Positions 27,907 through 37,469 are shown, numbered from the stretch's first letter. The stretch: DNA of 64,000 nucleotides from Micromonospora sp. LH3U1 (GCF_028475105.1 NZ_CP116936.1:4153501-4217500), one strand, 5' to 3'. Numbers and translations are program-made. Notes: generated by a model from the letters alone, not told the origin.

Positions 27907-30900
27907 TCAGCACCGGATGGGCGCCAACCCGAAGTTCTCCACCGTGGGAGTGGTGGTGTCGATCCTCGTCTGACGGGTCTGAGGCTTCCAGCCGTCCTTG
28001 GCGACGATCATCGTGAGCGGGTTGTTGCGGCGGTCCACCCAGTAGGCGTACTTGCCCTCCGCGTCGGTGGCGAAGGTCAACGACGACGCCCACGAGTCGA
28101 CCTGGACGACCGCGCCGGTGAGCGGCGAGGTCGCACCCTGGCAGCTGGTGCCGGTGACCGTACCCATGAGCTTGCCCCAGGTCTTCGGGGGGTTCGCGGT
28201 CATGGTCACCGCGACCGGCGCCACCGAGTACGGCGTGTTCTCCGAGATCGCGACCGCGCCGGAGTAGGTGCCCGGCTGGTCCACGTTCGCCGCCAGTCCG
28301 ACGGTGACCGTGACCTTCGCACCCGGCGCGAGGGTGACCGCCGACTTGTCGATGGTCATCCAGCTGACGTCGGCGCCCGCCTCGGCACATCCCTCGAAGC
28401 CCGGCAGGACCTCGCTGTCCGCAGCCGCGTTGAAGCTGCCGGACGAGCCGCCGACCTTGTAGAAGCCGCACGCCGCGCCGCCACGGTAACGCGCGGTGTT
28501 GGAGTTCGGCAGGTTGGACCACGAACCGGCGGCCGGGTCGAAGGCGAAGCCGGCGTTGCTGATGGCCCCACCCTGCGAACCACCGACGACGAGCAGCTTG
28601 CCGCTGGCGACAGCGTACGAGCTGGCCCAGTTGTCGGACGGCGCGTCGGCGATGGCGGTCCAGGTGTTGGCACCCGGGTCGTAGGCGTAGCTGGACTTCT
28701 GCGCGGCGGCACCGTCGTTGCCGCCGGTGCAGTAGACGATGCCGTCGATCCCGCCGCAGGAGGCGAAGGCCACCGACTTCGGGTAGTTGGCCAACGTCTC
28801 CCAGGTGTCACTGCCCGGGTCGTACCGGACGACGCTGTTCGACATCGGCAGGCAGCTCGCGGTGGTGCAGCCACCGATCGCGTACAGCTTGCCGTCGACG
28901 ACGGCCTGACCGGCGGCAGCCCGCGGTGTCGGGTTGTCGGCCAGTTCGGTCCAGGTGTTGGCACCCGGGTCGTACGACCAGGTGGCGGAGTCCGGGCCCG
29001 CGTCGGCCCAGCCACCGCTAGCGATGATCTTCCCGTCCACGACGCCCACCGTCAGGGCGTTGCGGGCGCCGGGAAGGTCGGCGATCGCCGTCCAGGTCTG
29101 CGCGGCCGGGTCGTAGGCGTAGTTCTTGGTGGTGGAGGCGGTACCGTCGCCACCACCGAGCGAATACACCTTGCCGTCCAGGCTCACCACCCGGTTGTCC
29201 ATGATCGCGGCCGGGTAGTTGGCGATGCCGGTCCACGGTGCCGCCTGCGGGACGACCCCAGCGGCGGCGGCCTTGGCCTCCTTGCCGGACGCCTTGGCGG
29301 CGAACGACGTCGGGACGGTGAGCCGCTGCTCCGGCGCGCCGCTGGCCCCGAGCACCTGCTGCCTGGTGACCTTGGACCCGTCCGCCCGGAGGAGTTCGAA
29401 CCCGTTGTCACGCTCACTGAACTTGACCTCGACCGGCGCGCCGCCGGTGTTGGTCACCGTGAACGTCTTGTTGGCCTTGCCGTTGGGGATCTGGAGTGTC
29501 GCGCTCAGCTGCGTCGGTGTCACCTTCAGTCGACCGGCCGCGAGCTGGAAGTTCGCGACGGTCGCCCAGTCGGCCTCGATGTCGACCTGCTTGGTCTCGC
29601 TGACGTAGTTGCCGGCGGTCGCGGTGAACGGGTGCTCCCCGGTCAGCGTCGAGTAGATCCAGTAGAAGCCGTCGGCAAGCCCCGGGTCGTCCGGCGTCGC
29701 CACCGTGACGGCCTTCTCGGCGGGCCGGTCCTTGCTGGTGACGGTCGCACCGTTGACGTAGCTGTCGTCGTTCTTGTCGCGGACGTTACCGACGACCAGA
29801 CCGCCGTCGACCGGCACGCAGGTGAGCTGGCTGCCGATCAGAACGCTGTCGACCTCCCACCACCACTCGTACGAGGCGTCGTAGTAGTGGAACCGCACCT
29901 GCACCTGCGCCTTACCGGCCGCCTGCGGGATCGGGATCTCGGTCAGCTTCGGGCCCCGGACGTCGGTCTCCTGGCGGAGCACGTTGGTCCAGGTGGCGCC
30001 ACCGTCGATGCTCAGATCGACATCGGCGGTGTCGTCGTTCAGCTGGTTGAAGTCCTGGTTGAACCGGATGACCGGGGCCGTAACGGCCGTCAGGTTGACC
30101 ACCGGGCTGACCAGGGAGGTGTCCTGGCTGGTGCCCGCTCCGTAGGCGTCGCTGTCGATCATCGCGAAGTTGCCGCTGCCGCCGGTCAGGTTGCCCCGGT
30201 CGCCGTCGTCGGTGAACTTCCAGACCTGACCGCTGCCCGCGTTGTCCACGACAGTCCAACCGGCCGGCGTGGTCGTGCCGTCGAACGTCTCGTACTCACC
30301 GTCGGAGCCGAACGCGTATCCGGGCGCGGTGGTGCAGGAGGTGGTGTCCACCGGCACGGCGACGTTGGCGGTGACGTTGCCCGAGCCGACCACGACCTGC
30401 TTGGTGACGGTCTGGTAGCCCGGGTACTGCGACTCGTACGTCAGGGTGTACGTCTGCCCGGCCGGCAGCTTGAGGCTGTAGCGGCCGTTCGACGGCGTGG
30501 TGTAGTCGTAGACGCCGGACACACCGGACACGGTCACCTTCGCGTACAACGGCCAGCCGTGGCCGGAGCCGTCGGTGACCGCTCCGGTGACGTTGACACT
30601 CGGCACCGGCGTCAGCGCGACGTTGAGCGTCGTGGTCGCCGCCTTGGCGACCGTCGCCGACTTCGAGGTGTTGGCGTACCCGAACGCCGCCACGGCGACC
30701 TGGTAGTCGCCGGTGGGGAGCTGGGTGGAGTACTTGCCGTCGGCACCGGTGGTCAGCTCACGCGCCGTCGGGCCGGTGAGCGTCAGGGTCGCGCCAGCGA
30801 TGGGGGCGCCGGTGGCCGCGTCGGTGACCGTGCCGGCCAGGGTGCCGATGTCGCCGGTCGGGGCGGCGTTGAGCAGTGCGAGCGCGTCCAGCCGACCTTC

Positions 30901-32322
30901 GCCGTAGACATTGTTGTCGGCCGCGGTGCCACCACACTGGTCGTCGGCCTTGTCGACCGCGGCGCCGTTGAGCAGCGCGCGGGTCGCGTCGATGTCACCG
31001 ACGAGCGACGGAGCCGCCGAGTACAGCAACGCGATCGCACCCGCGAGGTGCGGTGCGGCCATCGAGGTGCCGCTGATGCTGCCGTAGGCGTTGCCCGGAA
31101 TGCTCGACCGGACGTTCACGCCGGGCGCCGAGATGTTGGGCTTGATCTCGCCGTTCTGCCCGGCACCCCGGGCGGAGAAGCCGGCGACGTTGTTGTTGAC
31201 GTCGTACGCGCCGGTGGAGTAGTTGCTGGCGAGGCTGCCCGGCGAACCACTGGTCTGGCATGCCGGCCCGCTGTTGCCGTTGGACCAGACGCCGAAGATT
31301 CCGGACGCGGCCCAGGCCAGCGTCACGTCCTCCATGAAGGGCTCGTTGGACGGGTCCCGGGTGCCCCACGAGTTGTTGATGACGTTCGGTCGCTTGCTCG
31401 CGTCCGCGTTCTGGCCGTTGAGGTCCAACGGCTCGAGCATCCACTGACCGGACTCGACCAGGGCGGCGTCGCTGGGGCAGCAACCGTTCGCCGCGATCCA
31501 CTTCACCCCGGGTGCGACACCGATCTGGTTCGCGCCGTCGGAGCCGGCCATGGTGCCCATCGTGTGCGTACCGTGGCCATCGTTGTCACAGGGTGCGGCC
31601 GCGCAGCTGTCGGCGGCGTTGAACCAGTTGTAGTTGTGGTCGAAGGTCCCGTCGCCGTTGTTGCCCCGGTAGGAGTTCACCAGCGCCGGGTGGTTGAACT
31701 GGACCCCGGTGTCGATGTTCGCGATGGTGATGCCCTCGCCCTTGACGCCGTACTGGGACCAGACGTCGTCGGCGTTGATGTTGGCGACGCCCCACTCGAG
31801 GGCGTTCACGGTCTTCTCGTCGGTGCCCTTGGTGGTCTCGGGCACCTTGTAGGCAACCGGGGCGTAGAGGCCCTCGACCTCCGAGTGGCCGGCGAACTTC
31901 TGCGCCATCGCCAGCGAGCCACTGCTCACCTTGATCGCGTTGGTGGCCCAGAAGGTCTGGTACTTCGCGCCCGAGCTGTCGAGGTCGGCCCGAATCTTGC
32001 CCTGGCTCGCGGCGGCGGTCGTACGCAGAGCGTCCGCAACCGCCGTGCCACGCTTCGACCAGTCCTTGATGGCACTGGCCTTGCTGAGGTCCGCCCGGTC
32101 CTTGAACCGGATCCAGAAGTCCCCTTCACTCTTGGCCTGGAGCTGCTTCGCGAGCTCTGGTCGGATCTTGTCCCCCGTGGGGGCGCCCGCCCCCATTCCG
32201 CCGCCCGGCGCCGCCTGCGCGCCTGAGCTGATGGTGGCCAAGCATGTCGCGGCGAGGATCGTCGCCGCTCCGGCGCTCACCAGTGATCTGGCTGTGCGCC
32301 GCCATTGTGGACGTCTGAACAT
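27907..32322 (-). CDS. Giant secreted subtilisin-like (S8) protease with kelch repeats
   Basis: A 1471-residue exported protease. A signal peptide ends near SSGAQAAP (about 38), followed by an inhibitor-like propeptide to about 160. The catalytic domain has Asp in IANIDTGVQFNHP, His in NDGHGTHTMG and Ser in SGTSMAAPHLAG. Next come two carboxypeptidase-regulatory-like beta domains, a MAM/jelly-roll-like region with many Trp, another regulatory-like domain, an Ig-like segment, five kelch repeats (each with a GG pair and a YDP.. TWT strand) and a final beta domain ending in Cys. No LPXTG sorting signal is seen, so it is probably released. GGGAGG lies eight bases before ATG 32322. Confidence 0.93.
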   Translation of the reverse strand: MFRRPQWRRTARSLVSAGAATILAATCLATISSGAQAAPGGGMGAGAPTGDKIRPELAKQLQAKSEGDFWIRFKDRADLSKASAIKDWSKRGTAVADALRTTAAASQGKIRADLDSSGAKYQTFWATNAIKVSSGSLAMAQKFAGHSEVEGLYAPVAYKVPETTKGTDEKTVNALEWGVANINADDVWSQYGVKGEGITIANIDTGVQFNHPALVNSYRGNNGDGTFDHNYNWFNAADSCAAAPCDNDGHGTHTMGTMAGSDGANQIGVAPGVKWIAANGCCPSDAALVESGQWMLEPLDLNGQNADASKRPNVINNSWGTRDPSNEPFMEDVTLAWAASGIFGVWSNGNSGPACQTSGSPGSLASNYSTGAYDVNNNVAGFSARGAGQNGEIKPNISAPGVNVRSSIPGNAYGSISGTSMAAPHLAGAIALLYSAAPSLVGDIDATRALLNGAAVDKADDQCGGTAADNNVYGEGRLDALALLNAAPTGDIGTLAGTVTDAATGAPIAGATLTLTGPTARELTTGADGKYSTQLPTGDYQVAVAAFGYANTSKSATVAKAATTTLNVALTPVPSVNVTGAVTDGSGHGWPLYAKVTVSGVSGVYDYTTPSNGRYSLKLPAGQTYTLTYESQYPGYQTVTKQVVVGSGNVTANVAVPVDTTSCTTAPGYAFGSDGEYETFDGTTTPAGWTVVDNAGSGQVWKFTDDGDRGNLTGGSGNFAMIDSDAYGAGTSQDTSLVSPVVNLTAVTAPVIRFNQDFNQLNDDTADVDLSIDGGATWTNVLRQETDVRGPKLTEIPIPQAAGKAQVQVRFHYYDASYEWWWEVDSVLIGSQLTCVPVDGGLVVGNVRDKNDDSYVNGATVTSKDRPAEKAVTVATPDDPGLADGFYWIYSTLTGEHPFTATAGNYVSETKQVDIEADWATVANFQLAAGRLKVTPTQLSATLQIPNGKANKTFTVTNTGGAPVEVKFSERDNGFELLRADGSKVTRQQVLGASGAPEQRLTVPTSFAAKASGKEAKAAAAGVVPQAAPWTGIANYPAAIMDNRVVSLDGKVYSLGGGDGTASTTKNYAYDPAAQTWTAIADLPGARNALTVGVVDGKIIASGGWADAGPDSATWSYDPGANTWTELADNPTPRAAAGQAVVDGKLYAIGGCTTASCLPMSNSVVRYDPGSDTWETLANYPKSVAFASCGGIDGIVYCTGGNDGAAAQKSSYAYDPGANTWTAIADAPSDNWASSYAVASGKLLVVGGSQGGAISNAGFAFDPAAGSWSNLPNSNTARYRGGAACGFYKVGGSSGSFNAAADSEVLPGFEGCAEAGADVSWMTIDKSAVTLAPGAKVTVTVGLAANVDQPGTYSGAVAISENTPYSVAPVAVTMTANPPKTWGKLMGTVTGTSCQGATSPLTGAVVQVDSWASSLTFATDAEGKYAYWVDRRNNPLTMIVAKDGWKPQTRQTRIDTTTPTVENFGLAPIRC

Positions 32323-32565
32323 TGGTGCTGCCTCCCTCAGAACGACCCAGGGTGTAATGGGCCACGGTGGAGGTGCGGAAGGTTCGCCTCGATGGAACCG
32401 AGCGAACGAACCCCCTCCATGCCTCCCCATGCACCGCGCGGGTCACGCCGGTTGCCCGAGTGGACACTATGATCGATAAGAACGGACGATCAAGAACTTG
32501 CCGTGAGCAACTTGTCGCTAAGGGTTGCCCTGCTGGCGGCGCGCTTGCCAATCATTGTCAGGACC

Positions 32566-33141
32566 ATGACGAGAGCTGGGCAGGGATGCCCATCGATCCC
32601 GGGCGGTGCTGTGGCCGAGGACGACGAGGCGACGTTGAACAGGGGTGATCCGGCCGACGAGCCGTTCCCACTGCTGATCGCGGTGACCCCGTCGCCGGCC
32701 GAACGCATCAGGCTCGCGGAGCTCCTCGACGGCATCGCACCGCTGCTGCTGGTGGCCGACCTCGACGAGCTACGCCGACTGATCGCTGCTCCGCAGCAGG
32801 TGGCCGCCGCCCCGGCCGAGCCGGCGCCCGCTGCCGCCCTGGTGATCGATTCGGCCCGGTCCAGCGCACGCTGCGGGGGCCGCGAAGTCGACCTCACCCG
32901 ACTGGAACACGACCTGCTGACCTGCCTGATCACCGAGCCCGCCCGGGTCTGGAGCTACGCGGAGTTACACCGGTCGGTGTGGGGTGACGAGGGGCGGGAA
33001 CGCAAGGCGGACGTGCAGTCGCTGGTGAAGCGGCTACGCCGCAAGCTCAACGACCTCGGCACCGGCGCCACCATCGATGTCGTTCGAGGTGTGGGGCTGC
33101 GGCTGACCGATCACCAGCAGGCGCGGGTCGAACGAGCCTGA
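32566..33141 (+). CDS. Receiver-less OmpR-type winged-helix regulator (copy 2)
   Basis: About 191 residues, paralogue of the regulator at 27369. Shared features are the N-terminal LLIAVTPSPAERIRLAELL (partial receiver-like, no phospho-Asp), an Ala/Pro linker, and the winged helix with VDLTRLEHDLLTCLI, SLVKRLRRKL and DVVRGVGLRL. It is divergent from the protease gene. The start is uncertain: GTG 32503, ATG 32566 and later TTG/GTG codons are in frame, none with an ideal ribosome site. It contains the rare leucine codon TTA at 32965-32967, which in related actinomycetes makes translation depend on the bldA tRNA. Confidence 0.75.
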   Translation: MTRAGQGCPSIPGGAVAEDDEATLNRGDPADEPFPLLIAVTPSPAERIRLAELLDGIAPLLLVADLDELRRLIAAPQQVAAAPAEPAPAAALVIDSARSSARCGGREVDLTRLEHDLLTCLITEPARVWSYAELHRSVWGDEGRERKADVQSLVKRLRRKLNDLGTGATIDVVRGVGLRLTDHQQARVERA

Positions 33142-33149
33142 CGGCCGGG

Positions 33150-34040
33150 TCAGATCAGCCCGGCCCGCGCCCACAGCAGACGCCCCGGCCCGGCCACCAG
33201 GCCAACGTCCGCCAGGTTGGCGTACACCCGCGCCGCCGACCAGCGCAGGGTGGCGCGCCAGTGCGGGTTGGCGCGGGCAGCGGCCCGGCCGACCGCCGGT
33301 GGGATACCCACTGCCGCGTACGCGTCGGGATGGACCAGGCGGTTCGCGATCGTGTAGGCGGCACGACCGACCAACAGTCGGGCGTACTCCATACCCACCG
33401 GGCCGGTGTCCGCGACCGCGGTGGCCAGTTCCTCGCGGGCGAATCGGACGTGTCGCGCCTCTTCCACCACATGGATGCGGGAGACCATCCGGATGAGGGG
33501 TTGGAGCGACTCGTCTGCCATGATCTCGCGCTGGAACGCGTCGAGGATCTCCTCGGCGATGAGGATCGCGGCGTACATGCGGGGGCCGCTCGCGGTGGCC
33601 TTGAGGAAACGCCCGAGGTGGTGGTCCACCGTGCTCGCCCGGTAGACCGGGCAGCCCATCGCCTCGATCAGCCGGCCGAACATGATGGAGTGCCGGCACT
33701 CGTCGGCGACCTCGGTCAGCGCGTACTGGGCCTGCCGACTCGTCGGGTCGGCGCCGTAGTACTCCCGGATGAGCATCTGCATGAGGATCGTCTCGAACCA
33801 CAGCCCGGCGCTGGCCGCGCTGGCCACCTCGTGCTTGGTGAGCTCGACGCGCTGCTCCTCACTGAGCTGCTCCCACAGCGACGTGCCGTAGAGGCTGCTG
33901 CGGTGCGGCGGGAGCCAGTAGGCGCCCGGAGTGTGCGGGGCGTCCCAGTCGATCTCGACGGTGGGGTCGTAGCTGGTGCGCAGTGACGACGCGAGCAGTC
34001 GCTCGGCGACCGCAGCGCCCTCGGGGTCCGCCGTCTCCAT
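33150..34040 (-). CDS. AurF-like non-haem diiron oxygenase
   Basis: A 296-residue ferritin-like protein of the p-aminobenzoate N-oxygenase (AurF) family. Four-helix diiron ligands can be read as Glu/His groups: ELTKHEVASAASAGLWFET, EVADECRHSIMFGRLIE, IAEEILDAFQRE and HVVEEARHVRFAREEL. These enzymes use O2 to oxidise amines or hydroxylate substrates. ATG 34040 has GGAGG four bases upstream. It is divergent from the TetR-BVMO-SDR-hydrolase operon, with a TetR-type operator between them, so the products probably act in one oxidative pathway. The substrate is unknown. Confidence 0.85.
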   Translation of the reverse strand: METADPEGAAVAERLLASSLRTSYDPTVEIDWDAPHTPGAYWLPPHRSSLYGTSLWEQLSEEQRVELTKHEVASAASAGLWFETILMQMLIREYYGADPTSRQAQYALTEVADECRHSIMFGRLIEAMGCPVYRASTVDHHLGRFLKATASGPRMYAAILIAEEILDAFQREIMADESLQPLIRMVSRIHVVEEARHVRFAREELATAVADTGPVGMEYARLLVGRAAYTIANRLVHPDAYAAVGIPPAVGRAAARANPHWRATLRWSAARVYANLADVGLVAGPGRLLWARAGLI

Positions 34041-34067
34041 GGTTCCTCCATATTGACGTGACGTCTG

Positions 34068-34078
34068 GTAACTGTTAC
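34068..34078. promoter_or_regulatory. TetR operator candidate in divergent promoter
   Basis: A perfect 11-bp palindrome GTAAC-T-GTTAC lies in the 48-bp gap between the divergent diiron oxygenase and TetR genes, placed to control both promoters. Confidence 0.55.
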
Positions 34079-34088
34079 GAGTAGTAGC

Positions 34089-34817
34089 ATGCAATCGCCG
34101 CGCAAGGATGTCAATGGATCCGACCCGCCGGCCGCGTCCCCCGACGGCGGTCGGAAGGCGACGGGCAACGGCCGCCGGGACCGCTGGGCCGGCCATCGTG
34201 AGCAGCGCAGGCAGGCACTGATCGGCGCCGCCGTGCAGGCGTTGCTGCGGCACGGGCCGGAGGTCGACATGGACCAGGTGGCCGCCACCGCTGGCGTCAG
34301 CAAGCCGGTTCTCTACCGCTACTTCGCCGACAAGTCGGAACTCTGGGTCGCGGTGAGCGAGGTGGTGGCCGCCCGGGTCGTCGACGCCATCGCGCCCGCG
34401 ATCGAGCAGGTCCGCGAGGAACGCGCCCTCGTCGAGGCGACGATCGACGCGTACCTCCGCGTGATCGAATCACAGCCCACGCTCTACCGGTTCCTGATGC
34501 GCCAGTCCGGTCAACCCGGCATCCACCAGGTCGTCGCCGGGACCAGCCGGCAGGTGGCCGCCGGGCTCGCCCGGGTGATCGGCGACCGGCTGCGTTCACT
34601 GGGCCTGGACGCCGGCCCCGCGGAGCCATGGGCGTACGGCCTGGTGGGCTTCGTGCAGGCGGTCGGCGACTGGTGGACCACGCACGGCCAGCCGATCGGC
34701 CGGGCCGCCCTCACCGACTACCTGACCGCTCTGCTGTGGAGTGGAATCGAGGGGGTGCGGGCCAGCGCCGACCTGCCGCGCGAGCTGACCCGCGCCCACG
34801 AGCGGATCGTGCCGTGA
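34089..34817 (+). CDS. TetR family transcriptional regulator
   Basis: A 242-residue regulator. The helix-turn-helix is DQVAATAGVSKPVLYRYFADKSELW, preceded by a basic Gly/Arg-rich leader of about 45 residues. The C-terminal half (LTDYLTALLWSGIEGV) matches the TetR group often found next to mycobacterial-type monooxygenase operons. Its last base pairs overlap the next gene (GTGA). It most likely represses itself, the downstream monooxygenase operon and the divergent oxygenase through the palindrome at 34068. Confidence 0.88.
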   Translation: MQSPRKDVNGSDPPAASPDGGRKATGNGRRDRWAGHREQRRQALIGAAVQALLRHGPEVDMDQVAATAGVSKPVLYRYFADKSELWVAVSEVVAARVVDAIAPAIEQVREERALVEATIDAYLRVIESQPTLYRFLMRQSGQPGIHQVVAGTSRQVAAGLARVIGDRLRSLGLDAGPAEPWAYGLVGFVQAVGDWWTTHGQPIGRAALTDYLTALLWSGIEGVRASADLPRELTRAHERIVP

Positions 34818-35113
34818 GCTACCACGGCCCGGCGGGCGTCGAGGGCACCTCGGTCCGGGTGCACCTCAGCGGGCGGTGGGAGCCGGTCGACGGCCGCTAC
34901 CACTGGGGTGGGCGGATCGAGCCCGAGCCACGGGTGGCCCGCCTACTGCGCTCCGGTCGGCGCGACGTCGAGTTGCGCATCGCCGACCGCGTCCGACCCG
35001 CCCGGCTGGCCGAGGTCGATCCGTGGGGCGGCGTACGAATCACCGGCGTGGGCGATCCACCCTGGCCGCCCGTGGCCGATCCGACTGCCGCACCCGAGCT
35101 CACGGAGGAGTGA
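34814..35113 (+). CDS. Small DUF4873-like protein
   Basis: A 99-residue cytoplasmic protein starting at the GTG that overlaps the TetR stop by four bases. Sequence features are VRVHLSGRWEPVDGRYHWGG and LRSGRRDVELRIADR, a small beta-rich domain that I associate with DUF4873, a domain found beside or fused to flavin monooxygenases. It ends immediately before the monooxygenase ATG (0 bp gap). A helper or scaffold role for the monooxygenase is inferred; no catalytic residues are evident. Confidence 0.65.
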   Translation: MSYHGPAGVEGTSVRVHLSGRWEPVDGRYHWGGRIEPEPRVARLLRSGRRDVELRIADRVRPARLAEVDPWGGVRITGVGDPPWPPVADPTAAPELTEE

Positions 35114-36607
35114 ATGGAGACAGACGTTGCCATCATCGGCGCCGGCTTCGGAGGCCTGGGCGCCGCCATCCGCCTACAGCGGGCCGGTTTCACCGACTTC
35201 CTCGTCTTCGACCGGGGTGAGGACGTCGGCGGTACCTGGCGTGACAACAGCTACCCCGGCTGCGCCTGCGACGTCCCGTCGCACCTCTACTCGTTCTCCT
35301 TCGCTCCCAACCCCCGCTGGTCGAACACCTTCTCCGGTCAGGCGGAAATCTGGGACTACCTGCGCGGCTGTGTCGACCGCTTCGGCATACGCCCGAAGTT
35401 GCGGATGCGCCACGAGGTGCTGGAGGCACGCTGGGACGACCAGCGCCAACGCTGGCTGCTGCGCACCTCCGGCGGCGACCACACCGCCCGGGTCCTGATC
35501 TGCGCCGCCGGCCCGCTCAGCGACCCCGCCATCCCCGACCTGCCCGGGATCGACGAGTTCGCCGGCACGGTCTTCCACTCCGCCCGTTGGCGGCACGACC
35601 ACGACCTGACCGGACGCCGCGTCGCGGTGATCGGCACCGGCGCCTCGGCGGTCCAACTCGTGCCACAGATCCAGCCGACGGTCGAGAAGCTGGCGCTCTT
35701 CCAGCGCACCCCCGCCTGGATCATGCCGCGGCTGTCGCGCCGGATCAGTCGGGTCGAGAAGGCCGCGTTCCGCACGGTTCCCGGGGCGCAGCGGGCCGTC
35801 CGGGCAGGGCTCTATCTGGTACGCGAGAGCATGGGCCTGGGCTTCCTGCACCCGGCGGTCAACCGCCTCGCCTCGCGCCTGTCCCTGCGTACGCTGCGGC
35901 GTCAGGTCACCGACCCGCACCTGCGGGACAAGCTCACCCCGCGGTACGCGATGGGCTGCAAGCGGGTCCTGATCTCCAACGACTACTGGCCGTCGCTCGC
36001 CCAGCCGAACGTCGACGTGGTCACCGCCGGCATCGCCCGGATCGTGCCGGATGGCCTGCTGACTGCCGACGGCGTACACCACCCGGCGGACACCATCATC
36101 TTCGGCACCGGCTTCCACGTCACCGACTCCCCCGTCGTGCGGCGCATCCACGGCCGGGGCGGGCGCAGCCTGGGCGAGGCGTGGACCCCGAGCATGCACG
36201 CGTACCGGGGCACCACCATCGCCGGCTTCCCCAACCTGTTCTTTCTCCTCGGCCCGAACACCGGGCTGGGGCACACCTCCGTGGTGCTGATGATCGAGGC
36301 GCAGTTGCGCCTGGTGGTCGCGGCGCTGCGACACATGCGGGCCAAGGACATCCAGGCCATCGAGCCCACCGGTGATGCCCAGCGGCGCTGGACCGAACAG
36401 ATCGATCAGAAGATGACCGGCACCGTGTGGGCGACCGGCTGTCAGAGCTGGTACCTCGACGCCACCGGCCGTAACACCACCATCTGGCCGGGTTTCGCCA
36501 CGAGCTTCCGGCTGCGGCTGCGCCGGTTCCGCCCGGCCGACTACCGGGTGGCGACGACCGGTAACACCCCTAACGAGACAGAACGGGAGCACGCCGATGC
36601 GGTATGA
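35114..36607 (+). CDS. FAD-dependent Baeyer-Villiger-type monooxygenase
   Basis: A 497-residue flavoprotein. The FAD Rossmann motif is DVAIIGAGFGGLGAA, the second (NADPH) motif VIGTGASAVQLVP, and the Baeyer-Villiger fingerprint FxGxxxHxxxW appears as FAGTVFHSARW. VGGTWRDNSYPGCACDVPSH is the usual motif after the first Rossmann fold. Such enzymes insert oxygen next to ketones or oxidise aldehydes and heteroatoms. The operon order monooxygenase, SDR, alpha/beta hydrolase recalls the mycobacterial mymA region and would suit ketone formation, ester formation and ester cleavage. The 3' end overlaps the SDR gene by 11 bp. Confidence 0.92.
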   Translation: METDVAIIGAGFGGLGAAIRLQRAGFTDFLVFDRGEDVGGTWRDNSYPGCACDVPSHLYSFSFAPNPRWSNTFSGQAEIWDYLRGCVDRFGIRPKLRMRHEVLEARWDDQRQRWLLRTSGGDHTARVLICAAGPLSDPAIPDLPGIDEFAGTVFHSARWRHDHDLTGRRVAVIGTGASAVQLVPQIQPTVEKLALFQRTPAWIMPRLSRRISRVEKAAFRTVPGAQRAVRAGLYLVRESMGLGFLHPAVNRLASRLSLRTLRRQVTDPHLRDKLTPRYAMGCKRVLISNDYWPSLAQPNVDVVTAGIARIVPDGLLTADGVHHPADTIIFGTGFHVTDSPVVRRIHGRGGRSLGEAWTPSMHAYRGTTIAGFPNLFFLLGPNTGLGHTSVVLMIEAQLRLVVAALRHMRAKDIQAIEPTGDAQRRWTEQIDQKMTGTVWATGCQSWYLDATGRNTTIWPGFATSFRLRLRRFRPADYRVATTGNTPNETEREHADAV

Positions 36608-37469
36608 CCTGGCGGGCAAGACGGTGCTCATCACCGGCGCGGCGCGCGGCATCGGGGCGCAACTGGCCCGCGAGGCCGTCGCCCGCGGGGCCCAGGTTGC
36701 CCTCGTGGGCCTGGAAGCCGAGTTGCTCAAACAGCTCGGTGCCGACCTCGACGCGCACTGGCACGAGTGCGACGTCACGGACCAGGCGGCGCTGGAGGCC
36801 GCGGTGGCCTCCACGGTGGACCGTTTCGGCGGTATCGACGTGGTCGTCGCGAACGCCGGTATCGCCAACCTCGGTACCGTCGCCGTCGGACCGGTCGACG
36901 CGTTGGTCCGTACCGTCGAGGTGAACCTCTGCGGCGCGATCCGCACGGTCAGCGCGGCGCTGCCCCACGTCATCGCCGCTCGTGGCCACGTAATGATCGT
37001 CTCGTCGGCGGCCGCCTTCACGGCGATGCCCGGCATGGCTGCCTACTGTGCGTCGAAGGCGGGCGTGGAGCAGTTCGCCAACGTACTGCGCCTGGAGACC
37101 CGCCCGGCCGGCGTCACCGTCGGCACCGCGCACCCGATCTGGATCGACACCGACCTGGTCCGCGACATCCGTGACGACCTGCCGTCGTTCCGCACCGCGC
37201 TGCGCCGGCTGCCGTGGCCGCTCTCCACCGTCGTGCCTGTCGAGCAGTGCGTCGAGGCCCTGCTCCGCGGCATCGAGCGGCGCAAGCGCAAGGTGTACGT
37301 GCCACGGTCGCTGGCCATGGTGCAGGCGCTGCGCCCGGTGGTGCTGAGCGGTTTCTCGGACTCGTTGATCACGCGGTTCGGCGGCCAGACCATGGTCGGT
37401 CAGATGGAGGACGAGGTACGCCAGCTCGGGCGTTCCTTCGGCAGGACGTCGGTGGGAGATCAGTCATGA
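36597..37469 (+). CDS. Short-chain dehydrogenase/reductase of the monooxygenase operon
   Basis: A 290-residue SDR with TGAARGIG, NAGIANLG, the catalytic Ser in SSAAAFTAM and Tyr/Lys in YCASK. The C-terminal extension KRKVYVPRSLAMVQAL is typical of the SDR branch paired with flavin monooxygenases in mycobacteria (SadH-like). It likely oxidises an alcohol to the ketone or aldehyde used by the monooxygenase. It overlaps the genes on either side (11 bp and 4 bp), evidence for a single coupled transcript. Confidence 0.88.
   Translation: MRYDLAGKTVLITGAARGIGAQLAREAVARGAQVALVGLEAELLKQLGADLDAHWHECDVTDQAALEAAVASTVDRFGGIDVVVANAGIANLGTVAVGPVDALVRTVEVNLCGAIRTVSAALPHVIAARGHVMIVSSAAAFTAMPGMAAYCASKAGVEQFANVLRLETRPAGVTVGTAHPIWIDTDLVRDIRDDLPSFRTALRRLPWPLSTVVPVEQCVEALLRGIERRKRKVYVPRSLAMVQALRPVVLSGFSDSLITRFGGQTMVGQMEDEVRQLGRSFGRTSVGDQS

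Noticed and set aside
29632-32226. Long plus-strand open frame opposite the subtilisin
   Set aside because: Antisense shadow, no motif, no ribosome site.
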